DNA of 64,000 nucleotides, taken from assembly GCA_018716135.1 (NCBI GenBank), contig DVKG01000003.1:62001-126000 (forward strand), read 5' to 3'. Each line of letters begins with the position of its first letter. Position 1 is the stretch's first letter. The position numbers and the translations under genes are program-made. The stretch is from Scybalosoma faecavium. Lineage in GTDB: Bacteria; Bacillota; Clostridia; Christensenellales; Christensenellaceae. Shown one piece after another: positions 31,352-38,649 of the stretch. The notes beneath the pieces were generated by a model. It had not been told where the DNA came from. It ran no database searches and saw only the letters and a program-made list of their open reading frames with translations.

Positions 31352-32500
31352 TTATCTTCTTCTAAACCCTGCGAATTTCGCGTGTATATTTCTGACCTGA
31401 ACGAGAAAGGCGTCTGCTTCAGCTATGCTGGACTTCTCGTTGAAGCTGAGCCTGATTGCACCTTCGCCCGTCTGCTTATCAAGGCCAAGCGCCTCATGTA
31501 TTCGGCTCCCCTTCGTTTTTTTGGATGAGCACGCCGATCCTGTTCCTATGTATATATCGTGCTGCTCCAGCGCGTGAACCACCACCTCGGCTCTCAGTCC
31601 GCGCATAGATATGTTAAGTATATGCGCCGCGCCATCCTCGGGGCTTATGACTTTTGCACCTTCGATTTCCACTATTCTCTGCGCGATATAATTTCGCACT
31701 TCGCTCATTCTGCGCATGTATGCGTTTTTATTTCGATGAAATCTGCCCGCACTGTACGCAAAAGCCAATATCCCCAGCGTGTTTTCTGTTCCGCTGCGCA
31801 TGCCGCTCTCCTGGCCGCCGCCCAGTATAAACGGCTTGAGCGGTGTTCCTTTTTTCGCGAATAGAGCGCCCGTGCCTTTGAGCGCATGCAGCTTATGCGC
31901 ACTCGTCGTATAATAATCTATCTTTGAGCCATCAAAGTTTATGTCATATCTTGCAAATCCCTGCACTCCGTCAGAATGGAACATAAGCTTTGGATTTACC
32001 TTCTTGCACGCGCGCGCTATTTCCTCAACGTCATTTATCGCGCCTGTCTCGTTATTTACGTGCATTATGCTGACCAATACAGTATTCTCGCGCACCTTAG
32101 CCGCCACATCTTCAGGATGTATCTTTCCATCCTTTCTCGGTTTTATAAAGTCCACATCATGCCCGCTCTGCATTATCTGCTTAGCGCATTCGTAAACGCA
32201 GGAATGCTCATATGCCGACGTCACGAAGTGAAGCTTGCGTCCTCCCTGTCTGCGATATCCCGTATGCCAGACCGTGTTTGCTCCTTCGGAGCCGCCTGAG
32301 TTGAAGTAAACTTCATCCGGCCGCGCGTTTATTATCTCACCTAATGTGCGGCGCGCTTTGTTCAGCTCACCTTCCATTCTCACTGCCGGCGGATACATCG
32401 CGCTCGGATTAAACCAGTCGTCTGTCAGTTGTCTTTGAAAAATCTCTGTCAGCTCGCCGTAAGGCTGAGTTGTCGCTGCATTGTCAAAATATATTCTCAT
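31352..32500 (-). CDS. Cysteine desulfurase (NifS/IscS-like)
   Basis: 382 residues. PLP enzyme taking sulfur from cysteine. It begins MRIYFDNAATTQPYGE. It has the PLP-contact HVNNETGAINDVEEIA, the PLP lysine in TTSAHKLHALKGTGALF, and the active-site Cys loop GTGSACSSKKTKGSRIHEALG. The ATG at 32500 has AAGGTGG 5 bases upstream and is preferred to the GTG three codons before. It directly precedes thiI, so its role is probably sulfur supply for tRNA thiolation (NifZ-like), although a wider role cannot be excluded. Confidence 0.92.
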   Translation of the reverse strand: MRIYFDNAATTQPYGELTEIFQRQLTDDWFNPSAMYPPAVRMEGELNKARRTLGEIINARPDEVYFNSGGSEGANTVWHTGYRRQGGRKLHFVTSAYEHSCVYECAKQIMQSGHDVDFIKPRKDGKIHPEDVAAKVRENTVLVSIMHVNNETGAINDVEEIARACKKVNPKLMFHSDGVQGFARYDINFDGSKIDYYTTSAHKLHALKGTGALFAKKGTPLKPFILGGGQESGMRSGTENTLGILAFAYSAGRFHRNKNAYMRRMSEVRNYIAQRIVEIEGAKVISPEDGAAHILNISMRGLRAEVVVHALEQHDIYIGTGSACSSKKTKGSRIHEALGLDKQTGEGAIRLSFNEKSSIAEADAFLVQVRNIHAKFAGFRRR

Positions 32501-32680
32501 ATCTTCCACCTTATCATATCTTTGCTATTTTACCACGAAAAACGTGTTCGTTCAACTACCCACGCCGCCGTGTTTCAATATTATAGTATGTCTAAGCTGA
32601 TATTTTGTCCTTATTTTTAAAACAGGATTAACTCAAAAAGCGCTCCGCCTGTTTCAGACGAAGCACTTTGCCTGCTTTGA

Positions 32681-32823
32681 TTCAATAAGGGGCGCCGCCC
32701 CGTCATTCAACAAGTGAACGAGAGGCGAAGCCTCTTAGGGCTTCGGCGGCGGATTGCACCGCCGCTGAAGGCTTAGATGGAACCCGCCGCCTATAGAGGC
32801 GGGGGACATCTGTTCACGGTTAT
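32681..32823 (+). repeat. Dispersed repeat copy D (full length, 143 bp; reference copy)
   Basis: All modules present: hairpin 1 (32689-32701), closing strand GTGAAC (32714-32719), hairpin 2 GAGAGGC/GCCTCTT (32720-32736), hairpin 3 (32741-32770, 12 bp with one G-T), hairpin 4 with AGATG/CATCT and CCCGCC/GGCGGG (32775-32811), closing strand GTTCAC (32812-32817) and the end GGTTAT. Arms 2 and 4 abut the closing stem without any spacer. Its last bases contain the stop codon of the adjacent proA. Confidence 0.93.
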
Positions 32824-34061
32824 CTTATCTGACCGTCGCCGTCTATCAAATACTTTACAGTAGTCAGCTCTGTGAGTCCCATCGGGCCTCGTGCATGGAG
32901 CTTCTGAGTGCTTATGCCTATCTCCGCGCCCATGCCGAATTCACCGCCGTCAGTGAAGCGAGTGGAAGCATTTACATATACAGCAGCCGCGTCCACGCCG
33001 TTCTGGAACAGCTTCGCGTTTTTGTGCAGCGCAGTAACTATGCACTCGGAGTGCCCTGTGCCATACTTGTTTATGTGCTCTATCGCCTCTTCTACACTGT
33101 CCACTACCTTAACAGAGACTATATAATCCAAAAATTCTGTGCCGTAGTCTTCTTCTGTCGCCGGTTTTACGCCTTCATAAGCCTGCGTGCGTTCGCATCC
33201 GCGCACTTCCACGCCGGCCTCCATGAGCGCGCCCAGCATAGCCGGCAGAAATTCGTCAGCTATCGCGCTGTGAACTAATATGCTCTCTACGGCATTGCAT
33301 ACAGACGGACGCGATGTTTTTCCGTTTATTACTATGTCTATCGCCATCTGCTGCTCTGCCCATTCGTCTACATATACATGGCAATTTCCTGTGCCTGTTT
33401 CGATTACGGGAACAGAGGCGTTTTTAACTACGGACTGAATCAGGCCTGTTCCTCCTCGAGGAATAAGCACGTCTATGTATCCGTTCATTTTCATCATGTG
33501 CTCTGCCGCCGCGCGCGTTGTATCTTCTACCATAAACACTGCGCCTTCGGGCAAACCGGCCTTTACGCCGGCCGCTATCGCTGCGCGTGCAATCGCCATA
33601 TTCGAATGAATAGCCTCTTTGCCGCCTTTCAGCATAACTGCATTTCCTGTTTTAAGACAAAGCCCCATTGCATCCGCCGTAACATTCGGACGCGATTCGT
33701 ATATTATGCCTATAACGCCCATAGGAACCCGCTTTTTAAGTATCTGCAAGCCATTTGGCAGAGTAGATCCGCTTACAATCTCACCCACGGGGTCTGCGAG
33801 CGCCGCCACACTCCTCAGACCGTCCGCCATGCCTGCTATTCTTTCATGATTCAGCGCAAGTCTGTCCTGCATAGCTTCGGTCATGCCGTTCGCTCGAGCG
33901 TTTTTCATATCGAGCGCATTTTTCTCAAGTATATCATTTTCACTTTGCTCAAGGCCGTCCGCCATCGCGAGCAGTATATCATTTTTTTCCTGAGTAGACA
34001 TCAGCGCGAGCTTTCGGTATGCTTCTCTGGCGCGCTGTGCGCCTTCAATCAAGTGCTGCAT
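32820..34061 (-). CDS. proA: Gamma-glutamyl phosphate reductase
   Basis: Second step of proline synthesis (NADPH reduction of glutamyl-5-phosphate to the semialdehyde). 413 residues. It shows PMGVIGIIYESRPNVTADA, LKGGKEAIHSN, IDVLIPRGGTGLI, VIETGTGNCHVYVDE (catalytic Cys), NASTRFTDGGEFGMGAEIGIST and HARGPMGLTELTTVKY. AGGAGG lies 5 bases before the ATG. proB is not next to it. The TAA stop (bases 32822-32820) lies in the end of repeat copy D, so the repeat inserted at, or replaced, the last codons; the protein is still of normal length. Confidence 0.95.
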   Translation of the reverse strand: MQHLIEGAQRAREAYRKLALMSTQEKNDILLAMADGLEQSENDILEKNALDMKNARANGMTEAMQDRLALNHERIAGMADGLRSVAALADPVGEIVSGSTLPNGLQILKKRVPMGVIGIIYESRPNVTADAMGLCLKTGNAVMLKGGKEAIHSNMAIARAAIAAGVKAGLPEGAVFMVEDTTRAAAEHMMKMNGYIDVLIPRGGTGLIQSVVKNASVPVIETGTGNCHVYVDEWAEQQMAIDIVINGKTSRPSVCNAVESILVHSAIADEFLPAMLGALMEAGVEVRGCERTQAYEGVKPATEEDYGTEFLDYIVSVKVVDSVEEAIEHINKYGTGHSECIVTALHKNAKLFQNGVDAAAVYVNASTRFTDGGEFGMGAEIGISTQKLHARGPMGLTELTTVKYLIDGDGQIR

Positions 34062-34148
34062 TTTTTCCTCCTATCCGATTTATCCCTGCTTTTTACTTTA
34101 CCACTTGCTTTTTATTATACCTTACGCGGCTGCAGCTTTCAAGCTTTT

Positions 34149-34667
34149 TCATCCTTGAGCTGCAAAAGCCTCCGCTTCGCTCATATCGGCAAAAACCATC
34201 CCCGCTTCCAGCTGCTTCTCTTCCTCCGGAGTCTGCGCATCATAAGAATACACTGCTATCTCTTCCTGCTCGTCTGTTCTGGCTATAGTCCTGAGAGCAA
34301 CCAGACTCTCTCCCTCTCTTTTTAACACGACATGCTGTTGACAATAACAATTCAGCTTTCTGTACAGCTTTACTTCCGCCTCGGAGAATGTTTCTATATT
34401 CCATCCGTCTTCTAATCTTTCAGAAAGCTCCTCCTCGTCCAAGCCTATAAACTGCCGCGCATCAGATTCCAGCTCCTCTTGATGAGAGCAGCATGTATAA
34501 TCGTAAACACGAACCAGTTTTGTATTGAAGGTCACTCTGCCTCCTGCTCCCGACGCCTCTTTCGCAGCGCTGTTTGATACACTTTCTCCATTTGCAGCGA
34601 GCATATATCCCAAAGCTGCAATTAAAGCGAGAATTATGAGACTAAATGTAATTCTTTTGCTCATCAT
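34149..34667 (-). CDS. Membrane-anchored protein with BofC-like pattern
   Basis: 172 residues. One N-terminal membrane helix (RITFSLIILALIAALGYMLA) precedes an extracytoplasmic part. The sequence RVYDYTCCSHQEE...FIGLDEEELSERLEDGWNIETFSEAEVKLYRKLNCYCQQHVVLKREG resembles clostridial BofC-like proteins, with Cys residues in C-C-x-H and C-x-C-x2-H that could bind metal or form disulfides. BofC restrains SpoIVB signalling in sporulating Bacillus; assigning that role here is tentative. The start is the ATG at 34667, nine bases after GGAAGG; the longer frame upstream lacks a ribosome site. It stands alone downstream-adjacent to proA's start (87-base gap). Confidence 0.6.
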   Translation of the reverse strand: MMSKRITFSLIILALIAALGYMLAANGESVSNSAAKEASGAGGRVTFNTKLVRVYDYTCCSHQEELESDARQFIGLDEEELSERLEDGWNIETFSEAEVKLYRKLNCYCQQHVVLKREGESLVALRTIARTDEQEEIAVYSYDAQTPEEEKQLEAGMVFADMSEAEAFAAQG

Positions 34668-34808
34668 TATTTTCATCCTTCCGCATCTTTTTAGAGTATT
34701 TTTATCCTTCAGCGCTATTTTTATCCCGAGACGTTTTCGCTGCAGCATTAATCTGAAAATGGTGTACTTGTTTTGCAAGCTTAAAATATTATTCGAGGTG
34801 ATTTCAAG

Positions 34809-35000
34809 TCATTTATCGTAACGTCTGTGTTCCTCTTTAATCCTGCTGAAACAGCTGAGTTTTATCAACAACTTCCGTTCTTGATAAAACTTTAGAACGC
34901 ATCCCGGCTCAGGGCGGAAAAATTTTGAACGATAAAATTCCGGTGCTAAAGCAAAAAGCCGCTCAGGGCTTATCTTATCCTGCGCGGCTTTAAATCTCAC
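34809..35000. other. Unexplained intergenic region with strong hairpins
   Basis: The 371-base gap between the BofC-like gene and the DUF6125-like gene holds a perfect 10-bp stem GTTTTATCAA / TTGATAAAAC (34859-34890, 12-base loop), a direct repeat GCTCAGGGC (twice, about 34918 and 34961) and a longer stem AAAGCCGC / GCGGCTTT (about 34954-34991). The minus strand has a 63-codon open frame here without ribosome site or recognisable family. A small structured RNA is possible; I see no known riboswitch motif. Confidence 0.4.
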
Positions 35001-35038
35001 TTCACTTATATAAACTTACAGACCAGTAACAACACATT

Positions 35039-35551
35039 TTATTCATTCAGAGTAAATTTCCAGATACATCCGCAGCTGGGATCTGTTACGTCAGGCGGGC
35101 AGCTAATACATTCCGTAGTAATTCTGCTGTCTATTTCTTTTGCAAAGCCGGAATACTCCACCAGCCCGACAGGCTTACATGGGAAAGCATCCATGTTTTT
35201 GCGTGCGCGGGAATACTGAACTCTGCATACCACAGCCTTATAAATCAGCGAATTGCCTTGCATTTCAAATTCGCCCTGATTCAGCACATACTGCATTTTT
35301 ACCATAAGAGCTTTTTTCAGACCTTCCAAGCCGGAATTTTCTCCCAGCCCCAAAAACTGCTTCGCACGCTTGGCCTCTACAACAGTAAATACCTCCCACG
35401 CATTGGCGTCATGCTCTATCGCCTCCTCCATTCCCAGCTTTTTCTCTATGGACTGGAACCAGCATCCATCGTGAGCTATCCAATTTTTTGCGTAGTTTTC
35501 GCAAAGCTGTATGAGCTGCTCTTTATCCAACGATTTCAAAAAATCATTCAT
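35039..35551 (-). CDS. DUF6125-like cytoplasmic protein of unknown function
   Basis: 170 residues, soluble. It opens MNDFLKSLDKEQLIQLCENYAKNWIAHDGCWF, a pattern I associate with DUF6125-type proteins of anaerobes, and ends with a Cys-rich segment TECISCPPDVTDPSCGCIWKF (C-x2-C ... C-x-C) that could hold a metal or Fe-S centre. The start is the ATG at 35551, seven bases after GGAG. It follows the 4-hydroxybutyrate CoA-transferase gene, but the strong terminator between them suggests separate transcription. No function is claimed. Confidence 0.65.
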   Translation of the reverse strand: MNDFLKSLDKEQLIQLCENYAKNWIAHDGCWFQSIEKKLGMEEAIEHDANAWEVFTVVEAKRAKQFLGLGENSGLEGLKKALMVKMQYVLNQGEFEMQGNSLIYKAVVCRVQYSRARKNMDAFPCKPVGLVEYSGFAKEIDSRITTECISCPPDVTDPSCGCIWKFTLNE

Positions 35552-35574
35552 ATTCCTTCTCCATAAAATCAATT

Positions 35575-35610
35575 TAGAAAAAAGAGTGCCGCAGCTAGTT
35601 GCGGCACTCT
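35575..35610 (-). terminator. Terminator of the 4-hydroxybutyrate CoA-transferase gene
   Basis: Perfect 11-bp stem AGAGTGCCGCA / TGCGGCACTCT (35583-35610), loop of 6, then TTTTTTC on the minus strand. Confidence 0.9.
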
Positions 35611-35622
35611 GTGATAGACAAA

Positions 35623-36975
35623 TTATCTATACTTGGGGTTGAAACGACCTCTAGCCTGCTCAGGATCCATGGGAGTGTACTTTGTCTTCGGGAATCTTCT
35701 CTCGAATTCTTCAGCCAGCTCGTCTCTTGCATCCGGATGAGCAATTGAAATCAAAGCTCTTGCTCTGTCTTTCAGGCTCTTGCCCCACAGCTGAGCTACG
35801 CCGTACTCTGTAACGATGTATTCAACGTCGTTACGGTTTGTTGTAACAGCAGCGCCCTGATCGAGGAAAGGTACGATCTTGGACTTGTTGCCCTTAGCTG
35901 TAGCCGGGAATGCCAGAATGCTGCGGCCGCCCTTGGAGAAGCAAGCGCCGCGAACGAAGTCAACCTGACCGCCGACAGCAGAGATCTGACGCAGACCGAC
36001 AGACTCAGAGCAAACCTGACCCATAAGGTCGATCTGTACAAGAGAGTTAATAGAAACGAGGTTATCGTTGGAACCTGCGATCATGGGATTGTTAACCCAC
36101 TCGATGGGAGCCATGTGGATCATGGGGTTATCGTCTACGTAGTCATACAGATCGTCTGTACCCATCAGGAAGCCTGCAACCGCCTTGCCAGGCATGAAGT
36201 TCTTAGCCTTGCAGTTGATGTTGCCTTCCTTCATCAGGATTACGCAGCCATCGGAGAACATCTCCGTGTGAATACCCAGATCGTTCTTCTCTTTCAGGAA
36301 CAGCAGAACAGCATCCGGGATAGAGCCGATACCGAGCTGGAGGCAGTCGCCGTCTTTGATCAAAGAAGCGCAGTTAGCGCCGATCTGTCTCTCAACGTCT
36401 GTGATAGCGCCCATGGGCAGCTGAACGAGCTGTCTGTCTTCTTCTACGAAAGCATCAATTTCTGTTACGTGAACAAAGCTCTCGCCGAGTGTTCTCGGAA
36501 CCTTAGCGTTGACCTGCGCGATGACCTTCTTAGCCGTCTTGATAGCCTTCATGTCATAGTCAACAGATACGTTCAGAGAGACATAGCCGTGCTTGTCCGG
36601 TACGGAAACCTGAACCAGAGCTACATCCAGAGGCAGCGCCTCATCGAAGAGCTCAGGGATACGATAAAAATAGCAGGGTGTGTAATCTGCACGATCTTCT
36701 ACCAGAGCTTTTCTAGCCTTGCCGCCTACAAACAGAGAATTGTGACGGAAGGAAGCTTCGTTCTCAGGATCCATATAGTCTCCGGGACCCATAGCAACCA
36801 TGTGAATAACCTGAACGTCTCTCAGTCTCTCTTTTTGATTGATCAGTTCTTCTACGAGAGCAGCAGGCTCACTGCAAGCGTGGCCGAAAGTTACTCTGTC
36901 GCCAGACTGAACCATCTTAATTGCTTCTTCAGCTGTCATGAGGTGAGAGTCATAATACTCTTTCCAGTTGATCAT
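35623..36975 (-). CDS. abfT: 4-hydroxybutyrate CoA-transferase
   Basis: 450 residues, class I CoA-transferase of the acetyl-CoA hydrolase/transferase family. It activates 4-hydroxybutyrate with acetyl-CoA or another acyl-CoA. It shows AEEAIKMVQSGDRVTFGHACSEP, LGIGSIPDAVLLFLKEKNDLGIHTEMFSDG, AVGGQVDFVRGACFSKGGRSILAF and the catalytic-Glu segment NDVEYIVTEYGVAQLWGK. GGAGG lies 5 bases before the ATG at 36975. It is the third gene after the dehydrogenase and the dehydratase, separated from the latter by a terminator-like hairpin. Codon use is strongly biased (Ile almost only ATC/ATT, very little ATA), as in highly expressed genes. Confidence 0.93.
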   Translation of the reverse strand: MINWKEYYDSHLMTAEEAIKMVQSGDRVTFGHACSEPAALVEELINQKERLRDVQVIHMVAMGPGDYMDPENEASFRHNSLFVGGKARKALVEDRADYTPCYFYRIPELFDEALPLDVALVQVSVPDKHGYVSLNVSVDYDMKAIKTAKKVIAQVNAKVPRTLGESFVHVTEIDAFVEEDRQLVQLPMGAITDVERQIGANCASLIKDGDCLQLGIGSIPDAVLLFLKEKNDLGIHTEMFSDGCVILMKEGNINCKAKNFMPGKAVAGFLMGTDDLYDYVDDNPMIHMAPIEWVNNPMIAGSNDNLVSINSLVQIDLMGQVCSESVGLRQISAVGGQVDFVRGACFSKGGRSILAFPATAKGNKSKIVPFLDQGAAVTTNRNDVEYIVTEYGVAQLWGKSLKDRARALISIAHPDARDELAEEFERRFPKTKYTPMDPEQARGRFNPKYR

Positions 36976-37015
36976 TAGAACCTCCATTATTGTGTTGTTT
37001 TGTTTTTAAAAATAA

Positions 37016-37043
37016 GAGGGGAAATTATTGCTAATTTCCCCTC
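37016..37043 (-). terminator. Intercistronic hairpin between abfD and abfT
   Basis: Perfect 12-bp stem GAGGGGAAATTA / TAATTTCCCCTC with a 4-base loop, followed on the minus strand by TTATTTTTAAAAAC. It could terminate part of the transcripts from abfD or protect its 3' end. Confidence 0.65.
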
Positions 37044-37088
37044 AGCATTTACAGGGGGACATGCCCCAAGTTTACATTATGATTAGAC

Positions 37089-38537
37089 TTACTTGATACC
37101 AGCGATATCCTTAGCAAGCTGCTTCTTCATGTTCATGTCTGCCAGACGAGCGATGAGGATTCTCTGAGCCTGCGGAGAACCAGCGCCGTGCATGGACTCT
37201 GTTCTGTAACCTACAGCTGCTGTACCCAGTGTCAGGTTCTCGATCAGGCGCATGATGCGGAGTCTGTCCTCTGTGGGAACAGTAGCAACACCCTGGAGGT
37301 ACTTCTCGATCCACTTGCCGATAACCGGATCTTTGTAGTCAGCCTCAGAAGGCATTGTAACCATGATACCGCCTGCGATGTCCTCTGCGAGACGTGTGAT
37401 CTCATAGGGGAATCTTGTAACGTTCTGCTTGCAGACGTTAGCGATGAGCATGTCGATGATGTAGTTGCCAGCCTTTGTCTTGTGACCCTCAGCGGAGCAA
37501 GCGATACCGCAAGCATACAGAGTCTCGTTCAGGTGGTTCATTTCGATCAGCTTATCCTTGATGTGAGAAGCCTTAGCAGCGCCGTTCATCTCAGCAGCTA
37601 CTGCAGCAGCGCCGATGAGTACGTCGCCAACGCCGACCTTGCAGCCGCCGTAGCTCTGACGATGGTAACCAGCGAAACGGTCAACCAGCATTGTAGCGAA
37701 TTCATACTCGCCGTTCAGGAAGATACGATCATTGGGAACGAATACGTGGTCGAAGATAACCAGAGCTTCTGTACCGCCGAATTCCTTGTTACCAACGTCG
37801 ATGTCGTTGTGCTCTTCGAGCTTTCTTGTGTCGCAGGACTGACGACCATAGATCATGAAGATACCTTCAGCATCTACAGGTACTGCGAAGGAAATTGCAT
37901 AATCCTTGTCTTCTTCCTTCATAGCCTGTGTGGGCATTACGATAACTTCGTGGCTGTTAACCATACCTGTCTGGTGAGCCTTAGCACCACATACAACAAC
38001 GCCGTCAGGACGACGCTCTACAACATGCAGGAACATGTCGGGGTCAGCCTGCTTGTGCGGCGGAAGACCTCTGTCACCCTTGGGGTCTGTCATAGCACCG
38101 TCAACAACGATGTCCTTCTCCTGAACCATCTTCCAGAAGTTTACGAAGTTCTCATGATACTTTGTGCCGTGAGCTTCGTCGATTTCATATGTTGTGCTGT
38201 ACAGAGCGTTAGCAGCGTCCATACCAACACAGCGCTGGAAGCAAGCTGCTGTCTTCTGACCGAGCAGTCTCTGCATCTTAACTTTCTTGATGAGCTCTTC
38301 TGTGCTCTGATGCAGATGTGTGAAACGGTTGATCTTCAGACCGGGGATCAGAGAAGACTCTGCAACCATCAGATCCTTATACTCATCCTGCTCAGCAAGA
38401 TAGTATGTCATAGCGATAGAGTTGAGAGAGGGGCGGATGATCGGATCGTCAACCGGGTTCTCAACCTTTTTGCCGAACGAATAAATCGTCATGTTGAGCT
38501 TTCTCAAGCTCTCGATGTACTGGTCTCTTGTCATCAT
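37089..38537 (-). CDS. abfD: 4-hydroxybutyryl-CoA dehydratase / vinylacetyl-CoA delta-isomerase
   Basis: 482 residues. FAD and [4Fe-4S] enzyme converting 4-hydroxybutyryl-CoA to crotonyl-CoA. The four cluster ligands known from the Clostridium aminobutyricum enzyme fall at identical positions here: Cys99 and Cys103 (TAACFQRC), His292 and Cys299 (YHRQSYGGC). The protein begins MMTRDQYIESLRKLNMTIYSFGKKVENPVDDPIIRPSLNS as in the family. GGAG lies 10 bases before the ATG. It is oxygen-sensitive in known cases, in line with a strict anaerobe. The middle gene of the dehydrogenase-dehydratase-transferase set, with the same strong codon bias. Confidence 0.96.
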   Translation of the reverse strand: MMTRDQYIESLRKLNMTIYSFGKKVENPVDDPIIRPSLNSIAMTYYLAEQDEYKDLMVAESSLIPGLKINRFTHLHQSTEELIKKVKMQRLLGQKTAACFQRCVGMDAANALYSTTYEIDEAHGTKYHENFVNFWKMVQEKDIVVDGAMTDPKGDRGLPPHKQADPDMFLHVVERRPDGVVVCGAKAHQTGMVNSHEVIVMPTQAMKEEDKDYAISFAVPVDAEGIFMIYGRQSCDTRKLEEHNDIDVGNKEFGGTEALVIFDHVFVPNDRIFLNGEYEFATMLVDRFAGYHRQSYGGCKVGVGDVLIGAAAVAAEMNGAAKASHIKDKLIEMNHLNETLYACGIACSAEGHKTKAGNYIIDMLIANVCKQNVTRFPYEITRLAEDIAGGIMVTMPSEADYKDPVIGKWIEKYLQGVATVPTEDRLRIMRLIENLTLGTAAVGYRTESMHGAGSPQAQRILIARLADMNMKKQLAKDIAGIK

Positions 38538-38586
38538 GATGTTTGATCTCCTTTTTAATAAAGCAATTAGTGTGATTTTTATGCCT

Positions 38587-38612
38587 CCGGCAGGGCGGTT
38601 GTGCCCCGCCGG
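38587..38612 (-). other. Intercistronic hairpin between 4hbD and abfD
   Basis: CCGGC-a-GGG / CCC-GCCGG, 8 pairs with one bulge, within the 112-base gap. The following minus-strand bases (AGGCATAAAAATC) are only moderately U-rich, so it is more likely an mRNA-stability hairpin or partial terminator. Confidence 0.5.
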
Positions 38613-38649
38613 TCTTTAAACTATTTTACAGTAAGTTAAACCGTTTAAA

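Noticed and set aside
29715..31400. 561-codon plus-strand frame running across the end of the MATE gene and opposite thiI
   Set aside because: It overlaps two well-supported genes and the terminator between them; the product has no recognisable motifs.
34809..35000. 63-codon minus-strand frame in the gap after the DUF6125-like gene
   Set aside because: No ribosome site, no homology recognised, and it covers hairpins; kept only as an unexplained region.
34668..35038. Gap considered as tmRNA, SRP RNA or T-box leader
   Set aside because: No tag reading frame, no SRP GGAAG domain and no T-box sequence are present.
36115..38546. Long plus-strand open frames (287 and 452 codons) opposite abfT and abfD, and a third of 269 codons opposite 4hbD
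   Set aside because: They mirror the strongly biased codons of the real genes, have no ribosome sites and no family-like sequence.
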